The position numbers and the translations under genes were made by a program. Below the pieces are notes generated by a model. The model was given only the letters and a program-made list of their open reading frames with translations, did not search any database and was not told the origin of the DNA. This document shows, one piece after another, positions 35,384 through 44,392 of a stretch of 64,000 nt of DNA. This stretch comes from an uncultured Lachnospiraceae bacterium. Lineage in GTDB: Bacteria; Bacillota; Clostridia; Lachnospirales; Lachnospiraceae. The stretch spans positions 96,780-160,779 of the forward strand of contig CACZQN010000003.1 in NCBI GenBank assembly GCA_902783375.1. Direction: 5' to 3'. Within the stretch, counting starts at the first letter, position 1, and each line of letters begins with the position of its first letter.

Positions 35384-36127
35384 TCAATAATTTACGATGC
35401 TGCCGAAATCAGCCTTCAGAGAAGCGCCGCCAACCAGGCCGCCGTCGATGTCCGGCTTGCCGAACAGCTCAGCTGCGTTGCCTGCATTGACAGAACCGCC
35501 GTACTGGATGCGGACAGCTTCTGCAGTCTGCTCATCATAGATTTCGCAGATGCATGCACGGATTGCAGCACAGACCTCTTCAGCCTGATCGCTGGTAGCG
35601 GTCTTGCCGGTTCCGATTGCCCAGATCGGCTCGTAAGCGATGACCATGGAAGCAACCTGCTCAGCGGTAACGCCGACAAGGTCAGACTTGATCTGCATGC
35701 GGATCCAGTCAAGGGTGATGCCCATCTCTCTCTGCTCGAGAGTCTCGCCGCAGCAGAGGATCGGGGTCATGCCTGCTTCAAAAGCCTTCTTGACTTTCTT
35801 GTTGAGAAGCGCATCGTCTTCCTTGAAGTAATCTCTTCTCTCGGAATGGCCGATGATGACATACTCAACACCGGCATCCTTCAGCATTGCTGCAGAAATC
35901 TCACCGGTGTAAGCACCCTTCTCTTCAAAATACATATTCTCAGCACCGACTTTGACGTTCGAACCCTTCACTGCCTCAACGACAGGAATGATATCGATAG
36001 CCGGTACACAGTAGACAACATCAACCGCGTCATTCTTGACCAGCGGAGCCAGTGTCTCGACCAGCTTCACAGCCTCAGACGGAGTCATGTTCATCTTCCA
36101 GTTGCCTGCGATGATTTTCTTTCTCAT
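35384..36127 (-). CDS. tpiA: Triosephosphate isomerase
   Basis: A 247-residue TIM barrel converting dihydroxyacetone phosphate to glyceraldehyde 3-phosphate. Catalytic Lys in AGNWKMN, His in IIGHSERR and Glu in [12 protein letters not shown] are all present, with the flexible phosphate loop following. The length is normal. It lies 120 bases after pgk, with a large hairpin between, and is followed by a strong terminator. Codon use looks like that of a highly expressed gene. Confidence 0.98.
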   Translation of the reverse strand: MRKKIIAGNWKMNMTPSEAVKLVETLAPLVKNDAVDVVYCVPAIDIIPVVEAVKGSNVKVGAENMYFEEKGAYTGEISAAMLKDAGVEYVIIGHSERRDYFKEDDALLNKKVKKAFEAGMTPILCCGETLEQREMGITLDWIRMQIKSDLVGVTAEQVASMVIAYEPIWAIGTGKTATSDQAEEVCAAIRACICEIYDEQTAEAVRIQYGGSVNAGNAAELFGKPDIDGGLVGGASLKADFGSIVNY

Positions 36128-36171
36128 GATTTTAAGTTCCTTTCTATGCTCAGAACCTCTTTCATACCGAC

Positions 36172-36231
36172 AAGAATCCGAAAGAAAGCAGCTTTGAAAG
36201 CAAGCTTTCAGTTGCTTTCTTCCGGATTCTT
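36172..36231 (-). other. Large inverted repeat between pgk and tpiA
   Basis: Arms of about 18 bases with one mismatch or bulge (36172-36189 with 36214-36231), enclosing a second short stem. There is no clear T-run after it on the minus strand, so it is more likely an mRNA-stabilising or processing hairpin than a full terminator. Confidence 0.6.
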
Positions 36232-36250
36232 TCCGTTCCTGAATATACTA

Positions 36251-37465
36251 TTATTTGTCGTTGGCTGCGACAACACCCGGAAGATCCTTGCCCTCAAGGA
36301 ACTCAAGGGAAGCACCACCACCGGTGGAGATGTGTGTCATCTTCGAGCCAAAACCAAGCTGGTTGACAGCTGCTGCAGAATCGCCGCCGCCGATGATGGT
36401 GGTAGCATCTGTCTCTGCAAGTGCTCTGGCAACAGCCTTGGTGCCTTCAGCAAGGATCGGGTTCTCGAAGACACCCATCGGTCCGTTCCAGACAACTGTC
36501 TTTGCGTTCTTGACAGCATCTGCGTACAGAGCCTGGGTCTTCGGGCCGATATCCATACCCATGCGGTCAGCAGGGATCTTATCAGCATCATAGATCTCGG
36601 TAGCGATCTCAGCATCGATCGGCTCCGGGAACTCCAGTGTGGTAACGGTATCAACCGGCAGAAGGAGCTGCTTGCCAAGCTTTGCAGCCTTCTCCATCAT
36701 CTCCTTGCAGTAGTCAACCTTGGTCTCGTCAAACAGGGACTTACCAATCTCATAACCCTTTGCAGCAAGGAAGGTATAAGCCATACCACCGCCGATGATG
36801 AGGGTGTCGCACTTGTCGAGCAGGTTCTCGATAACGGAAAGCTTATCAGCAACCTTTGCACCGCCGAGGATAGCAACAAACGGTCTGACCGGATCATTGA
36901 CAGCGTTGCCAAGGAACTCGATCTCTTTCTGCATCAGATAGCCGACAACAGCGGTATCAACATACTTGGTAACACCGACGTTGGAGCAATGTGCTCTGTG
37001 TGCGGTACCGAAAGCGTCATTGACAAATACATCACAGATGGAAGCAAGATCCTTGGAGAACTCCTCACCGTTCTTGGTCTCTTCCTTGCGGAAACGGGTG
37101 TTCTCAAGCAGGATGATGTCGCCGTCCTTCATAGCAGCAACAGCTTCACGGACATTGTCGCCGATGACATCCGGATTCGGAACAAACTTGACTTCCTGGC
37201 CAAGCAGCTCGGAAAGACGGACAGCAACCGGTGCAAGTGTCTTGGTCAGCTTATCCTCATCGGTCTTAACCTTGCCCAGATGGGAGCAGAGGATAATCTT
37301 GCCGCCGTCAGCGACCAGCTTCTTGATGGTCGGCAGTGCAGCAACCAGACGGTTCTCATCCGTAATCTTGCCGTCCTTTAAAGGAACATTAAAATCACAG
37401 CGGACCAGTACTCTCTGGCCCTTTACGTTGATATCATCAACGCTCTTCTTGTTTAATCCAGCCAT
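36251..37465 (-). CDS. pgk: Phosphoglycerate kinase
   Basis: A 404-residue glycolytic kinase making ATP from 1,3-bisphosphoglycerate. N-terminal RCDFNVPL, the segment [23 protein letters not shown], and the nucleotide-binding loop GGGDSAAAV are in family order. The length is normal. It lies between gap (115 bp gap with a hairpin) and tpiA, the usual order for Clostridia. Confidence 0.98.
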   Translation of the reverse strand: MAGLNKKSVDDINVKGQRVLVRCDFNVPLKDGKITDENRLVAALPTIKKLVADGGKIILCSHLGKVKTDEDKLTKTLAPVAVRLSELLGQEVKFVPNPDVIGDNVREAVAAMKDGDIILLENTRFRKEETKNGEEFSKDLASICDVFVNDAFGTAHRAHCSNVGVTKYVDTAVVGYLMQKEIEFLGNAVNDPVRPFVAILGGAKVADKLSVIENLLDKCDTLIIGGGMAYTFLAAKGYEIGKSLFDETKVDYCKEMMEKAAKLGKQLLLPVDTVTTLEFPEPIDAEIATEIYDADKIPADRMGMDIGPKTQALYADAVKNAKTVVWNGPMGVFENPILAEGTKAVARALAETDATTIIGGGDSAAAVNQLGFGSKMTHISTGGGASLEFLEGKDLPGVVAANDK

Positions 37466-37521
37466 TGGAGGGGATCTCCTTTCCTATATGGATCTTTGGA
37501 AAATACTCCGCAGATCAAAAT

Positions 37522-37551
37522 GACCGCCGGAGGCTACGCCCCCGGCGGCCT
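37522..37551 (-). other. GC-rich hairpin between gap and pgk
   Basis: A strong eight- or nine-base stem (CCGCCGG with CCGGCGG) is followed on the minus strand by a short ATTTT. It may be a weak terminator that tunes pgk level or a processing site. Confidence 0.55.
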
Positions 37552-37580
37552 TACCCGCAACTTAATTCGTTGGTCTCAGA

Positions 37581-38606
37581 TTACTTTACGAATCTCTCAA
37601 AATACTTAATAGTTCTGACCATCTGAGAGGTGTAGGAGTTCTCGTTGTCATACCAAGCAACAACTTCTACCTGATACAGATCATCACCGATCTTGCTGAC
37701 CATGGTCTGTGTAGCGTCGAACAGGGAACCATAGGTCATGCCTACGATATCGGAGGAAACGATCGGATCCTCGTTGTAGCCGTAGGTCTCCGGATCAGAA
37801 GCAGCCTTCATCGCTGCGTTGATGGTCTCCTTGGTAACTTCCTTGTCAGTCTTGATAACTGCGAACAGAAGGGTGGTGGAACCTGTCGGAACCGGTACTC
37901 TCTGTGCAGAACCGATGAGCTTGCCGTTCAGCTCCGGAATAACAAGGCCGATAGCCTTTGCAGCGCCGGTGGAGTTCGGAACGATGTTCACAGCAGCTGC
38001 TCTTGCTCTTCTCAGATCGCCCTTTCTGTGCGGGCCGTCAAGCAGCATCTGATCGCCGGTGTAAGCATGGATGGTGCTCATGATACCGGACTGGATCGGT
38101 GCGAAATCATTCAGAGCCTTTGCCATCGGAGCAAGGCAGTTGGTGGTGCAGGATGCAGCGGAGATGATATCATCTTCAGCTGTCAGCTGATCATGGTTTA
38201 CGTTGTAAACGATGGTCGGAAGATCGTTGCCAGCCGGAGCGGAGATAACAACCTTCTTAGCACCTGCGGTGATGTGTGCCTGAGCCTTTGCCTTGGAGGT
38301 ATAGAAACCGGTACACTCCAGAACAACATCGACACCCAGCTCACCCCAAGGAAGCTTGGAAGCGTCTGCCTCTTTGTAGATCTTGATGGTCTTGCCGTCT
38401 ACAGTGATGGAATCCTCACCTGCGGTGACCTTATCGCACAGCTCATACTTGCCCTGAGAAGAATCATACTTCAAAAGGTGAGCCAGCATCTTCGGATCTG
38501 TCAGATCGTTGATAGCGACGATCTCAGAACCCTCGTGACCGAACATCTGTCTGAATGCAAGACGTCCGATACGACCAAAACCATTGATTGCAACTTTAAC
38601 TGCCAT
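37581..38606 (-). CDS. gap: Glyceraldehyde-3-phosphate dehydrogenase (NAD type)
   Basis: A 341-residue type I GAPDH. The NAD fold starts with INGFGRIGR, the catalytic Cys lies in [12 protein letters not shown], and the C-terminal segment [15 protein letters not shown] is intact. The ATG at 38606 has AGGAGG upstream. It is the first gene of the gap-pgk-tpiA unit and has its own promoter, whose upstream box overlaps the recN stop. Confidence 0.98.
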   Translation of the reverse strand: MAVKVAINGFGRIGRLAFRQMFGHEGSEIVAINDLTDPKMLAHLLKYDSSQGKYELCDKVTAGEDSITVDGKTIKIYKEADASKLPWGELGVDVVLECTGFYTSKAKAQAHITAGAKKVVISAPAGNDLPTIVYNVNHDQLTAEDDIISAASCTTNCLAPMAKALNDFAPIQSGIMSTIHAYTGDQMLLDGPHRKGDLRRARAAAVNIVPNSTGAAKAIGLVIPELNGKLIGSAQRVPVPTGSTTLLFAVIKTDKEVTKETINAAMKAASDPETYGYNEDPIVSSDIVGMTYGSLFDATQTMVSKIGDDLYQVEVVAWYDNENSYTSQMVRTIKYFERFVK

Positions 38607-38672
38607 TGGTCAAGTCCTCCTGCTAAAAATATTAAATGTTGTTTGATAAACTTTTACCAAACCGTCCCTCCT

Positions 38673-38701
38673 ATTGTACCGTGAACGGCTGTAAATATCA
38701 A
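38673..38701 (-). promoter_or_regulatory. Promoter of the gap-pgk-tpiA unit
   Basis: Minus-strand TTGATA and TACAAT are spaced by 17 bases, with a leader of about 60 bases. The TTGATA box includes the last bases of recN. Confidence 0.7.
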
Positions 38702-40380
38702 GTGGTTTTCAGATTTTTTTGCTTCTCAGCAAGCGCCTTCATCTCTCTTGCGCTTTCGAGAACATTCTGGGTCACGCTGACACCGCCGAGAATTCTGGCA
38801 AGTTCCGTGATCTTCCCTTCTTCATCCAGTTCCGTGATCTCCGTGTGGGTTTTCCCCTCGTCCATGGTCTTCTCGATCAGGAAATGCGTATCTCCCATTG
38901 CAGCGATCTGGGCCAGGTGCGTGATGGCGATCAGTTGCCGTTCTCTGGCGAGGTCCGCCAGTTTCTCTGCAACATGTTCCGCCGTCCTTCCGCTGATGCC
39001 GGCATCGATCTCATCGAAGATCAGCGTATCGATCTCATCGGAATCCGCCATGACCGACTGGATCCCGAGCATGATTCTGGAAAGCTCACCGCCGGAAGCG
39101 ATTTCCGAGAGTGGTCGCAGCGGTTCGCCCGGATTCAGAGAGATCCTGAAGAACACCCGGTCCTTTCCTCTCTCGCTGAAGTTCTCCTCTTCCTGAACCT
39201 CGACCCGGAACTGCACCTGCAGGAAATTCAGATCCACCAGTTCCCGGCATACTTCTTCTGCAAACTGTTCCCCGTATCTGCGCCGCAGCCCGCCAAGTAC
39301 ACGGCAGCGTTCCAGAATCTTCTCCTCCGTCTGCCGGATCTCATTCCGCAGTTCTTCCTCATACCGCTCAAAGTTCACCAGCCGGTCGAGCTGCTCTTCC
39401 GCCTCTTCCTGAAAACGGATAAAGGCCTCATAGTTCCCGCCGTGCTTCGCATAGAGGCCCCGGATCCGGTCGAGCCGCTCTTCTGTCTCTTCCATCTCCT
39501 GCGGATCGAATTCTGTTTCCTCCGCGTAGTCGGCCACCGCCCGCTCCGCATCCTGCACCAGCGCTTCGAGTTCCTGGATCTGCTCCGAGAGACCTGCCGC
39601 ATCCGGGTCAAGCCCCGCCAGGTGCATGGCTGCCCTCGCTGCCTGTCCGATCCCGTCCATCAGGCCGCCGTCGCCGCCGAACAGTTCCCGCATCTCCGCC
39701 ACATCCGCCGTGATATTTCTTGCGGAAGCCATCTTCCGGTGCTTCTTCTCCAGTTCTTCCTCTTCGCCCTTCCGGGGTGCGATCTCTTCTGCCTCCCGCA
39801 GCTCGTACTGCAGGAAATCCAGTTCCCGCTGCCGCTTCTCGGCATCGCCGACCAGCGCTTCGTACTCCTTCTTCTTCTCCCGGTACCGGCGGACCATGGC
39901 CGCAACCTCATTTCGGACCGGCGCGATCTCCACATCTCCGTAGCGGTCGAGGATCTCCAGATGATTCTTCTTCTGGAGCAGCGTGTAGCTCTCGGTCTGC
40001 CCATGGATATCCAGCAGAATCCCGGCGGCACGTCCGACATCTTTTACCGGTACCGTCTCCCCGTTGATCCGGGAGATGCTCCGGTCCGCGCCGATCCGCC
40101 TTGAGATCGTCACCAGTCCGTCTTCCGGAAAGATCTCAAACGCCGCCAGCTTTGCGGCGGTCCGGTCATCCACCGAGAAGGTCAGTTCCACCAGTGCATA
40201 GGGCGCACCTTCCCGGATCAGGCTCTTCGATCCTTTTCCGCCGAGTGCCAGATTGACGGAATCGATCAGAATCGATTTTCCCGCTCCGGTCTCTCCGGTG
40301 AGCACGTTCAGATGGGGGCCGAACATCAGCTCCGCCTCATCAATCAGAACAAAGTTTTTTACATGCAGACTCTGCAGCAT
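38698..40380 (-). CDS. recN: RecN, DNA repair ATPase
   Basis: A 560-residue SMC-like protein for double-strand-break repair. Walker A is GETGAGKSILIDS near residue 30; long coiled coils fill about 150-370. The signature ASGGELSRIMLG and Walker B DTLIFDEIDAGISG are near the C-terminus. I chose the ATG at 40380 (MLQSLHVKNF), with GGGAGG just upstream. In many Firmicutes recN follows argR directly; here a plus-strand regulator and yebC lie between. Confidence 0.97.
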   Translation of the reverse strand: MLQSLHVKNFVLIDEAELMFGPHLNVLTGETGAGKSILIDSVNLALGGKGSKSLIREGAPYALVELTFSVDDRTAAKLAAFEIFPEDGLVTISRRIGADRSISRINGETVPVKDVGRAAGILLDIHGQTESYTLLQKKNHLEILDRYGDVEIAPVRNEVAAMVRRYREKKKEYEALVGDAEKRQRELDFLQYELREAEEIAPRKGEEEELEKKHRKMASARNITADVAEMRELFGGDGGLMDGIGQAARAAMHLAGLDPDAAGLSEQIQELEALVQDAERAVADYAEETEFDPQEMEETEERLDRIRGLYAKHGGNYEAFIRFQEEAEEQLDRLVNFERYEEELRNEIRQTEEKILERCRVLGGLRRRYGEQFAEEVCRELVDLNFLQVQFRVEVQEEENFSERGKDRVFFRISLNPGEPLRPLSEIASGGELSRIMLGIQSVMADSDEIDTLIFDEIDAGISGRTAEHVAEKLADLARERQLIAITHLAQIAAMGDTHFLIEKTMDEGKTHTEITELDEEGKITELARILGGVSVTQNVLESAREMKALAEKQKNLKTT

Positions 40381-40451
40381 AGTTCCTCCCATGTCAATAG
40401 CATATTCCGGGATATGGTCATTTTTGCATACTCAGATATCAGGCCGAACAT

Positions 40452-40481
40452 ATCATACCATATTTTCCCGGAATTATACAA
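40452..40481 (-). promoter_or_regulatory. Possible promoter of recN
   Basis: Minus-strand TTGTAT and TATGAT are spaced by 18 bases. The leader would be about 65 bases. The upstream box is weak. Confidence 0.45.
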
Positions 40482-40634
40482 GGCGAAAAAGGAGCCTCTT
40501 TCCGTTGTCATTCAGGCATTTACACATCTCTTGCTTGAGTGGCATTTAATTCCCAAATAATTGGGGTTTTCTGGCTTATTGTACTAAAACAGTATACAAA
40601 TCAGAGGTTTTTTCTAAAAATAAAACGAATATTC

Positions 40635-40663
40635 TTGAAATTTTTCGGCGTTCATGTTAGAAT
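40635..40663 (+). promoter_or_regulatory. Promoter of the LytTR regulator
   Basis: Plus-strand TTGAAA and TAGAAT are spaced by 17 bases. Transcription would start near 40670, about 64 bases before the ATG. Confidence 0.65.
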
Positions 40664-40733
40664 GTACCAAAATAAAAACACAGGTGATTGTTGCCCTGCA
40701 AATAATTACCACACATCCACAGGAGGTGTTGAT

Positions 40734-41444
40734 ATGAAGGTAGCTATCATAGATAACTCTTCGTTCGAACGCACAATCCTGTGTTCGATGATGGCAAGAT
40801 ACTTTACAGAGTGTTCAATCCAGACAGAGATCATCCCTTTTGCAGACGGCAAGAGTTTCATCGATTCCAGAACACCGGAGGGTTATGCACTGATCGTCAT
40901 CAATTCGATGCTGACAGACATCTCTCCGAAGGCGCTCGCGGGTGAAGTCCTGAAGAATTATCCGCAGGCGCTCCTCCTGTATCTTTCCGATACAGAGGAT
41001 AATCCTTACCCGGAAGAAGGCCGTCTCATCCATCTGGTACGTCCGTTGTCCTATGATAAGATCCGGGCGGAGCTCATCTCCTCCCCGTTTAATTCTGCAG
41101 GAGTGGTTAATACGATTACTGTCATGAGCGACCGTCTGCAGTTACGACTGCAGTATGAATCCATCATCAGCATCCACGTAACCAATTCCGTCTGCAGTAT
41201 TTCCCTTACGGATGGTTCCAGCATTCAGACCTACATGCCTCTGTCCGAGATTGCGGAGAGACTTCCATCTCCACCATTCTTAAGGTGCCATCGCGGGTAC
41301 ATGGTGAATATGGACTACATTGACCGGCCTGACCGGTATTTCTTCAGGATGAAAAGCGGAGAGAACGTCCCGATCAGCAAGAAAGAGTTTACGCGCATCC
41401 GTCTCGCATATTTCGATTATATCTTCAAAAAAGGAGGGAATTGA
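40734..41444 (+). CDS. LytTR-type regulator with degenerate receiver domain
   Basis: A 236-residue protein, the only plus-strand protein gene in the window. The ATG at 40734 follows a perfect AGGAGG. Residues 1-115 have the receiver fold pattern, but the phospho-acceptor Asp is replaced by Asn57 (VINSML), the first acidic pair is D7-N8, and the usual Lys before Pro is Arg103 (LVRPLS). Residues about 125-230 are a LytTR DNA-binding domain with the FLRCHRGYMVN segment. It is therefore probably not controlled by normal Asp phosphorylation. Neither a kinase nor an obvious target gene adjoins it. LytTR proteins bind repeated direct sites; I did not find such a pair in the upstream region. Confidence 0.88.
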   Translation: MKVAIIDNSSFERTILCSMMARYFTECSIQTEIIPFADGKSFIDSRTPEGYALIVINSMLTDISPKALAGEVLKNYPQALLLYLSDTEDNPYPEEGRLIHLVRPLSYDKIRAELISSPFNSAGVVNTITVMSDRLQLRLQYESIISIHVTNSVCSISLTDGSSIQTYMPLSEIAERLPSPPFLRCHRGYMVNMDYIDRPDRYFFRMKSGENVPISKKEFTRIRLAYFDYIFKKGGN

Positions 41445-41462
41445 ATTCCCTCCTTTTCTTTC
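41427..41462. terminator. Bidirectional terminator between the LytTR gene and yebC
   Basis: A near-perfect palindrome (AAGGAGGGAATT with AATTCCCTCCTT, 41431-41442 and 41444-41455) has T-runs on both sides. It overlaps the regulator's TGA and serves both converging genes. Confidence 0.9.
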
Positions 41463-41501
41463 GGTATCATCACCCGGCAGCAGCCGGCATCAAATCTGTT
41501 C

Positions 41502-42239
41502 TTACTCCTCGGAATCATCCCAGTTGTGGTACACAGCCTGCACGTCATCGTCCTCATCCAGCAGGTCGAGTGTTCTCTGCAGCTGGTTGATCGCCGCCTC
41601 ATCGGTCAGTGCCACATAGTTCTGCGGGATCATCCGGATGTCTGCATCTGCGATCGGCACGCCTGCCTTCTCCAGATTCTCACGGACCTCACTGAAGTTC
41701 GCCGGATCGGTCAGGATCTCGTAGGAATCTCCTTCGTCGGAGAAGTCTTCCGCACCTGCATCCAGTGCGACCATCATGAACTCGTCCGGATCCACTTCAT
41801 ACTCTTCCTTGTCGACAAGGATCTGGCCCTTCTGGTCGAACATATAGGAGACACAGCCCTGGGTACCGACATTGCCGCCGCCCTTGGTAAATGCGTTGCG
41901 GACGTTGGCTGCGGTCCGGTTCTTGTTGTCCGTCAGAGCATCGACGATGATGGCGATTCCGCTCGGTCCGTAACCTTCATAGGTTACATATTCGTAGTTG
42001 ACTGTCCCGGCTTCACCGGCCGCCTTCTTGATTCCGCGGTCGATGGTGTCGTTCGGCATGTTGTTTGCCTTTGCCTTGGCGATGGCATCACGCAGTCTGC
42101 TGTTGTTCGCAGGATCTGCGCCGCCTTCTTTCACCGCGACAGCAATCTCACGTCCGATCACGGTAAAAATCTTTCCTTTTGCAGCATCATTCTTTTCTTT
42201 CTTATGTTTGATGTTTGCAAATTTCGAATGTCCTGACAT
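41502..42239 (-). CDS. yebC: YebC/PmpR-family protein
   Basis: A 245-residue protein of the widespread YebC family. Members act in transcription control or, as newer work shows for some, in translation of proline-rich stretches. The start [23 protein letters not shown] and the downstream [22 protein letters not shown] are canonical. It lies 17 bases after argR and ends at the bidirectional terminator. Confidence 0.95.
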   Translation of the reverse strand: MSGHSKFANIKHKKEKNDAAKGKIFTVIGREIAVAVKEGGADPANNSRLRDAIAKAKANNMPNDTIDRGIKKAAGEAGTVNYEYVTYEGYGPSGIAIIVDALTDNKNRTAANVRNAFTKGGGNVGTQGCVSYMFDQKGQILVDKEEYEVDPDEFMMVALDAGAEDFSDEGDSYEILTDPANFSEVRENLEKAGVPIADADIRMIPQNYVALTDEAAINQLQRTLDLLDEDDDVQAVYHNWDDSEE

Positions 42240-42256
42240 AGATCTTCGTTCTCCTT

Positions 42257-42706
42257 TCAGTCTTTCACCAGCTGGTGAATCTTATTCATCACATCTGCAG
42301 TCTGCTCTGTGGTTCTGCACACGCACATAATCGTGTCATCCCCACCGATAGTCCCGACGATCTCCGGCATCTGCATGGCATCGAGTGCGGCACAGACCGC
42401 CATGGCCATTCCGGACATCGTGTTGATGACCAGGATGTTCTGCGCCATATCCATCGAAACCAGACCGCCCTTCAGGACGCGGACAAACCGGTCATTCATC
42501 CCGGTTTCCGTATTCTGCAGGATTGCGTATTTCTGTTTGTCGCCCACCGTGACTTTGGTCAGTTTCAGCTCCCGGATATCTCTGGAGATGGTCGCCTGTG
42601 TCACATTGTAGCCGTTTTCCATCAACAGTTCAGAGAGTTCCTCCTGCGTGCTGATATCGTGTGTCTGTACGAGTTCCACGATTTTTGACTGCCTCTTGAT
42701 TTTCAT
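42257..42706 (-). CDS. argR: ArgR, arginine repressor
   Basis: A 149-residue regulator. The N-terminal winged helix has the family segment [16 protein letters not shown], and the C-terminal oligomerisation and arginine-binding part has the [14 protein letters not shown] segment with the paired Asp. It would control arginine metabolism. It follows nadK by seven bases in a conserved operon. There are no other arg genes in the window. Confidence 0.96.
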   Translation of the reverse strand: MKIKRQSKIVELVQTHDISTQEELSELLMENGYNVTQATISRDIRELKLTKVTVGDKQKYAILQNTETGMNDRFVRVLKGGLVSMDMAQNILVINTMSGMAMAVCAALDAMQMPEIVGTIGGDDTIMCVCRTTEQTADVMNKIHQLVKD

Positions 42707-42713
42707 GTTGTCC

Positions 42714-43574
42714 TCACATCATCTTGTTCCGAAGTGTATCGAGAAACCGGCTCCCCGGAAGTTTCAGAAACGTGGTTACGGTCTCTGCCTTCTCCGCCTC
42801 GATCCGATCGCCGACCGTTACCGGAATTCCCTGATTCCCGTCAAATGTCACGATGGCTTCATCTTTTTGTGTCTTTTTGCTCTGCTCCACCCGAAGTTCC
42901 ACCCTCGAACCCGACGGAATGACGATCCCTTTTGCATTCAGCGAATGCGGACAGATGGGTGTCACCGCAAATACTTTGCTGTCCGGCAGCATCACTGGCC
43001 CCCCTGCTGCCAGATTGTATCCGGTCGATCCTGTCGGCGTAGACAAAATCATGCCATCCCCACTATACCCGCCAAGACGCGATCCGTCAATCAAAACTTC
43101 TGTCAGAATGATACGCGAGAAGCCGCTTCTGGTTACCACGATATCATTCAGGGCATTTCCTTCATAGATGCAGGTACCCTCACGGAAGACTTTCCCGTGC
43201 AGCATCAGCCGCTTTTCTTCGAGATAATCCCCGTCGAACAGTGCATCGATGGCTTCTTCGAGATTCTCCCGCTCCACTTCGGCCAGGAAGCCGAGCGTCC
43301 CGAGATTGATGCCGAGGATCGGCAGTGCGCCGTCGAGCTCCCTCGCCGCCTGCAGAACCGTCCCGTCTCCGCCGAGGACCAGGCAGGCCTCCGCATCCTC
43401 CGGCAGGAACGCCAGATCCGTGAATCCTTCCCTTGCCGCACCGAGCGTGGCAGGATCCCGTCCTGGAAGCACCACCAGGGTACCGCCCCGCTTCTCGATC
43501 AGCCTGCGGATCTCGGCGACGTCCTCTTCTGTGGCGTTCGTCCGGGTATTTGCAATCATACAGAAATGCTTCAT
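42714..43574 (-). CDS. nadK: NAD kinase
   Basis: A 286-residue enzyme making NADP from NAD and ATP. The GGDGT motif (LVLGGDGTVLQAAR), the LGINLGTLGFLAEV segment and the TPTGSTGYNLAAGGP loop are present. Its ATG overlaps the tlyA stop as ATGA, so the two are coupled. It is in the conserved tlyA-nadK-argR order. Confidence 0.97.
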   Translation of the reverse strand: MKHFCMIANTRTNATEEDVAEIRRLIEKRGGTLVVLPGRDPATLGAAREGFTDLAFLPEDAEACLVLGGDGTVLQAARELDGALPILGINLGTLGFLAEVERENLEEAIDALFDGDYLEEKRLMLHGKVFREGTCIYEGNALNDIVVTRSGFSRIILTEVLIDGSRLGGYSGDGMILSTPTGSTGYNLAAGGPVMLPDSKVFAVTPICPHSLNAKGIVIPSGSRVELRVEQSKKTQKDEAIVTFDGNQGIPVTVGDRIEAEKAETVTTFLKLPGSRFLDTLRNKMM

Positions 43575-44392
43575 ATGTCCAGTTCCTCGTGTGCCTGCTG
43601 CACAACCGGTATCACTGCCGCCGAAAGATTCTCATCTTCCGCGGCCATTTCCCTGTTCACCAGATACAGAAGATATTCGATATTCCCCTCCGGTCCCTTG
43701 ACCGGCGAATAGGTGAGTGCCAGCGGTGTCAGCCCGTTCTCCGCGGTATAGTCGAGCACCGAACGGATCACCTCTTCGTGGATCTTCCGGTCGCGGACCA
43801 CGCCTTTCTTCCCGACCTTCTCTCTGCCCGCTTCAAACTGCGGTTTGATCAGGCAGACCATCGTCGCCCCTTCCGCGAGCAGCTGCTTCGCTGCCGGAAA
43901 AACCTTGGAAAGGGAGATAAAGGAGACGTCCACCGATGCAAAATCCACCGGCTCCCCGATCATATCCGGGGTCACATAGCGGATGTTGGTCTTCTCCATG
44001 GAGATGACCCTCGGATCCTGCCGGAGGCTGTAGGCAAGCTGGTTGGTGCCGACATCGATCGCATAGACCTTCGCGGCGCCGTTCTGCAGCATGCAGTCCG
44101 TGAAACCGCCGGTGGACGAGCCGATGTCCATACAGACCTTTCCCGCCAGATCGATGGGGAATATCGCGAGCGCTTTCTCCAGTTTCAGTCCCCCGCGGCT
44201 CACATAGCGGAGGGTATTCCCCTTCACGCGGATCACCGCATCCACCGGGATCTGTGTACCGGCCTTATCTTCCCGCTGCTCGTTGACCAGGACTTCACCT
44301 GCCATGATCAGGGCCTTCGCCCGTTCTCTCGACGGTGCAAGCCCCTGCTCGACCATCAGGACATCCAGCCGTTCTTTCTTAATCTTTTCCAT
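43571..44392 (-). CDS. tlyA: TlyA-family rRNA 2'-O-methyltransferase
   Basis: A 273-residue protein with an N-terminal S4 RNA-binding domain (about 1-60, RLDVLMVEQGLAPSRERAKALI) and an FtsJ/RrmJ-type methyltransferase domain (SAM loop CMDIGSSTGGFTDCML, then YAIDVGTNQLAY). Family members methylate ribose positions in 16S and/or 23S rRNA. I chose the ATG at 44392; it overlaps the end of dxs by 14 bases. Confidence 0.95.
   Translation of the reverse strand: MEKIKKERLDVLMVEQGLAPSRERAKALIMAGEVLVNEQREDKAGTQIPVDAVIRVKGNTLRYVSRGGLKLEKALAIFPIDLAGKVCMDIGSSTGGFTDCMLQNGAAKVYAIDVGTNQLAYSLRQDPRVISMEKTNIRYVTPDMIGEPVDFASVDVSFISLSKVFPAAKQLLAEGATMVCLIKPQFEAGREKVGKKGVVRDRKIHEEVIRSVLDYTAENGLTPLALTYSPVKGPEGNIEYLLYLVNREMAAEDENLSAAVIPVVQQAHEELDI

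Larger units (their letters stand above)
40381..40733. other. Divergent intergenic region between recN and the LytTR regulator
   Basis: These 353 bases hold no gene I can support. They are AT-richer than the neighbours and contain a promoter on each strand (40452-40481 minus, 40635-40663 plus). The open frame leading into the regulator from 40539 has no start signal of its own. Confidence 0.6.

Noticed and set aside
34727..37381. Very long plus-strand open frame (884 codons) opposite the NhaC-type gene, tpiA and pgk
   Set aside because: It lies antisense to well-recognised genes, crosses their boundaries, has no ribosome site and reads as a Cys/Arg/His-rich shadow of biased codons.
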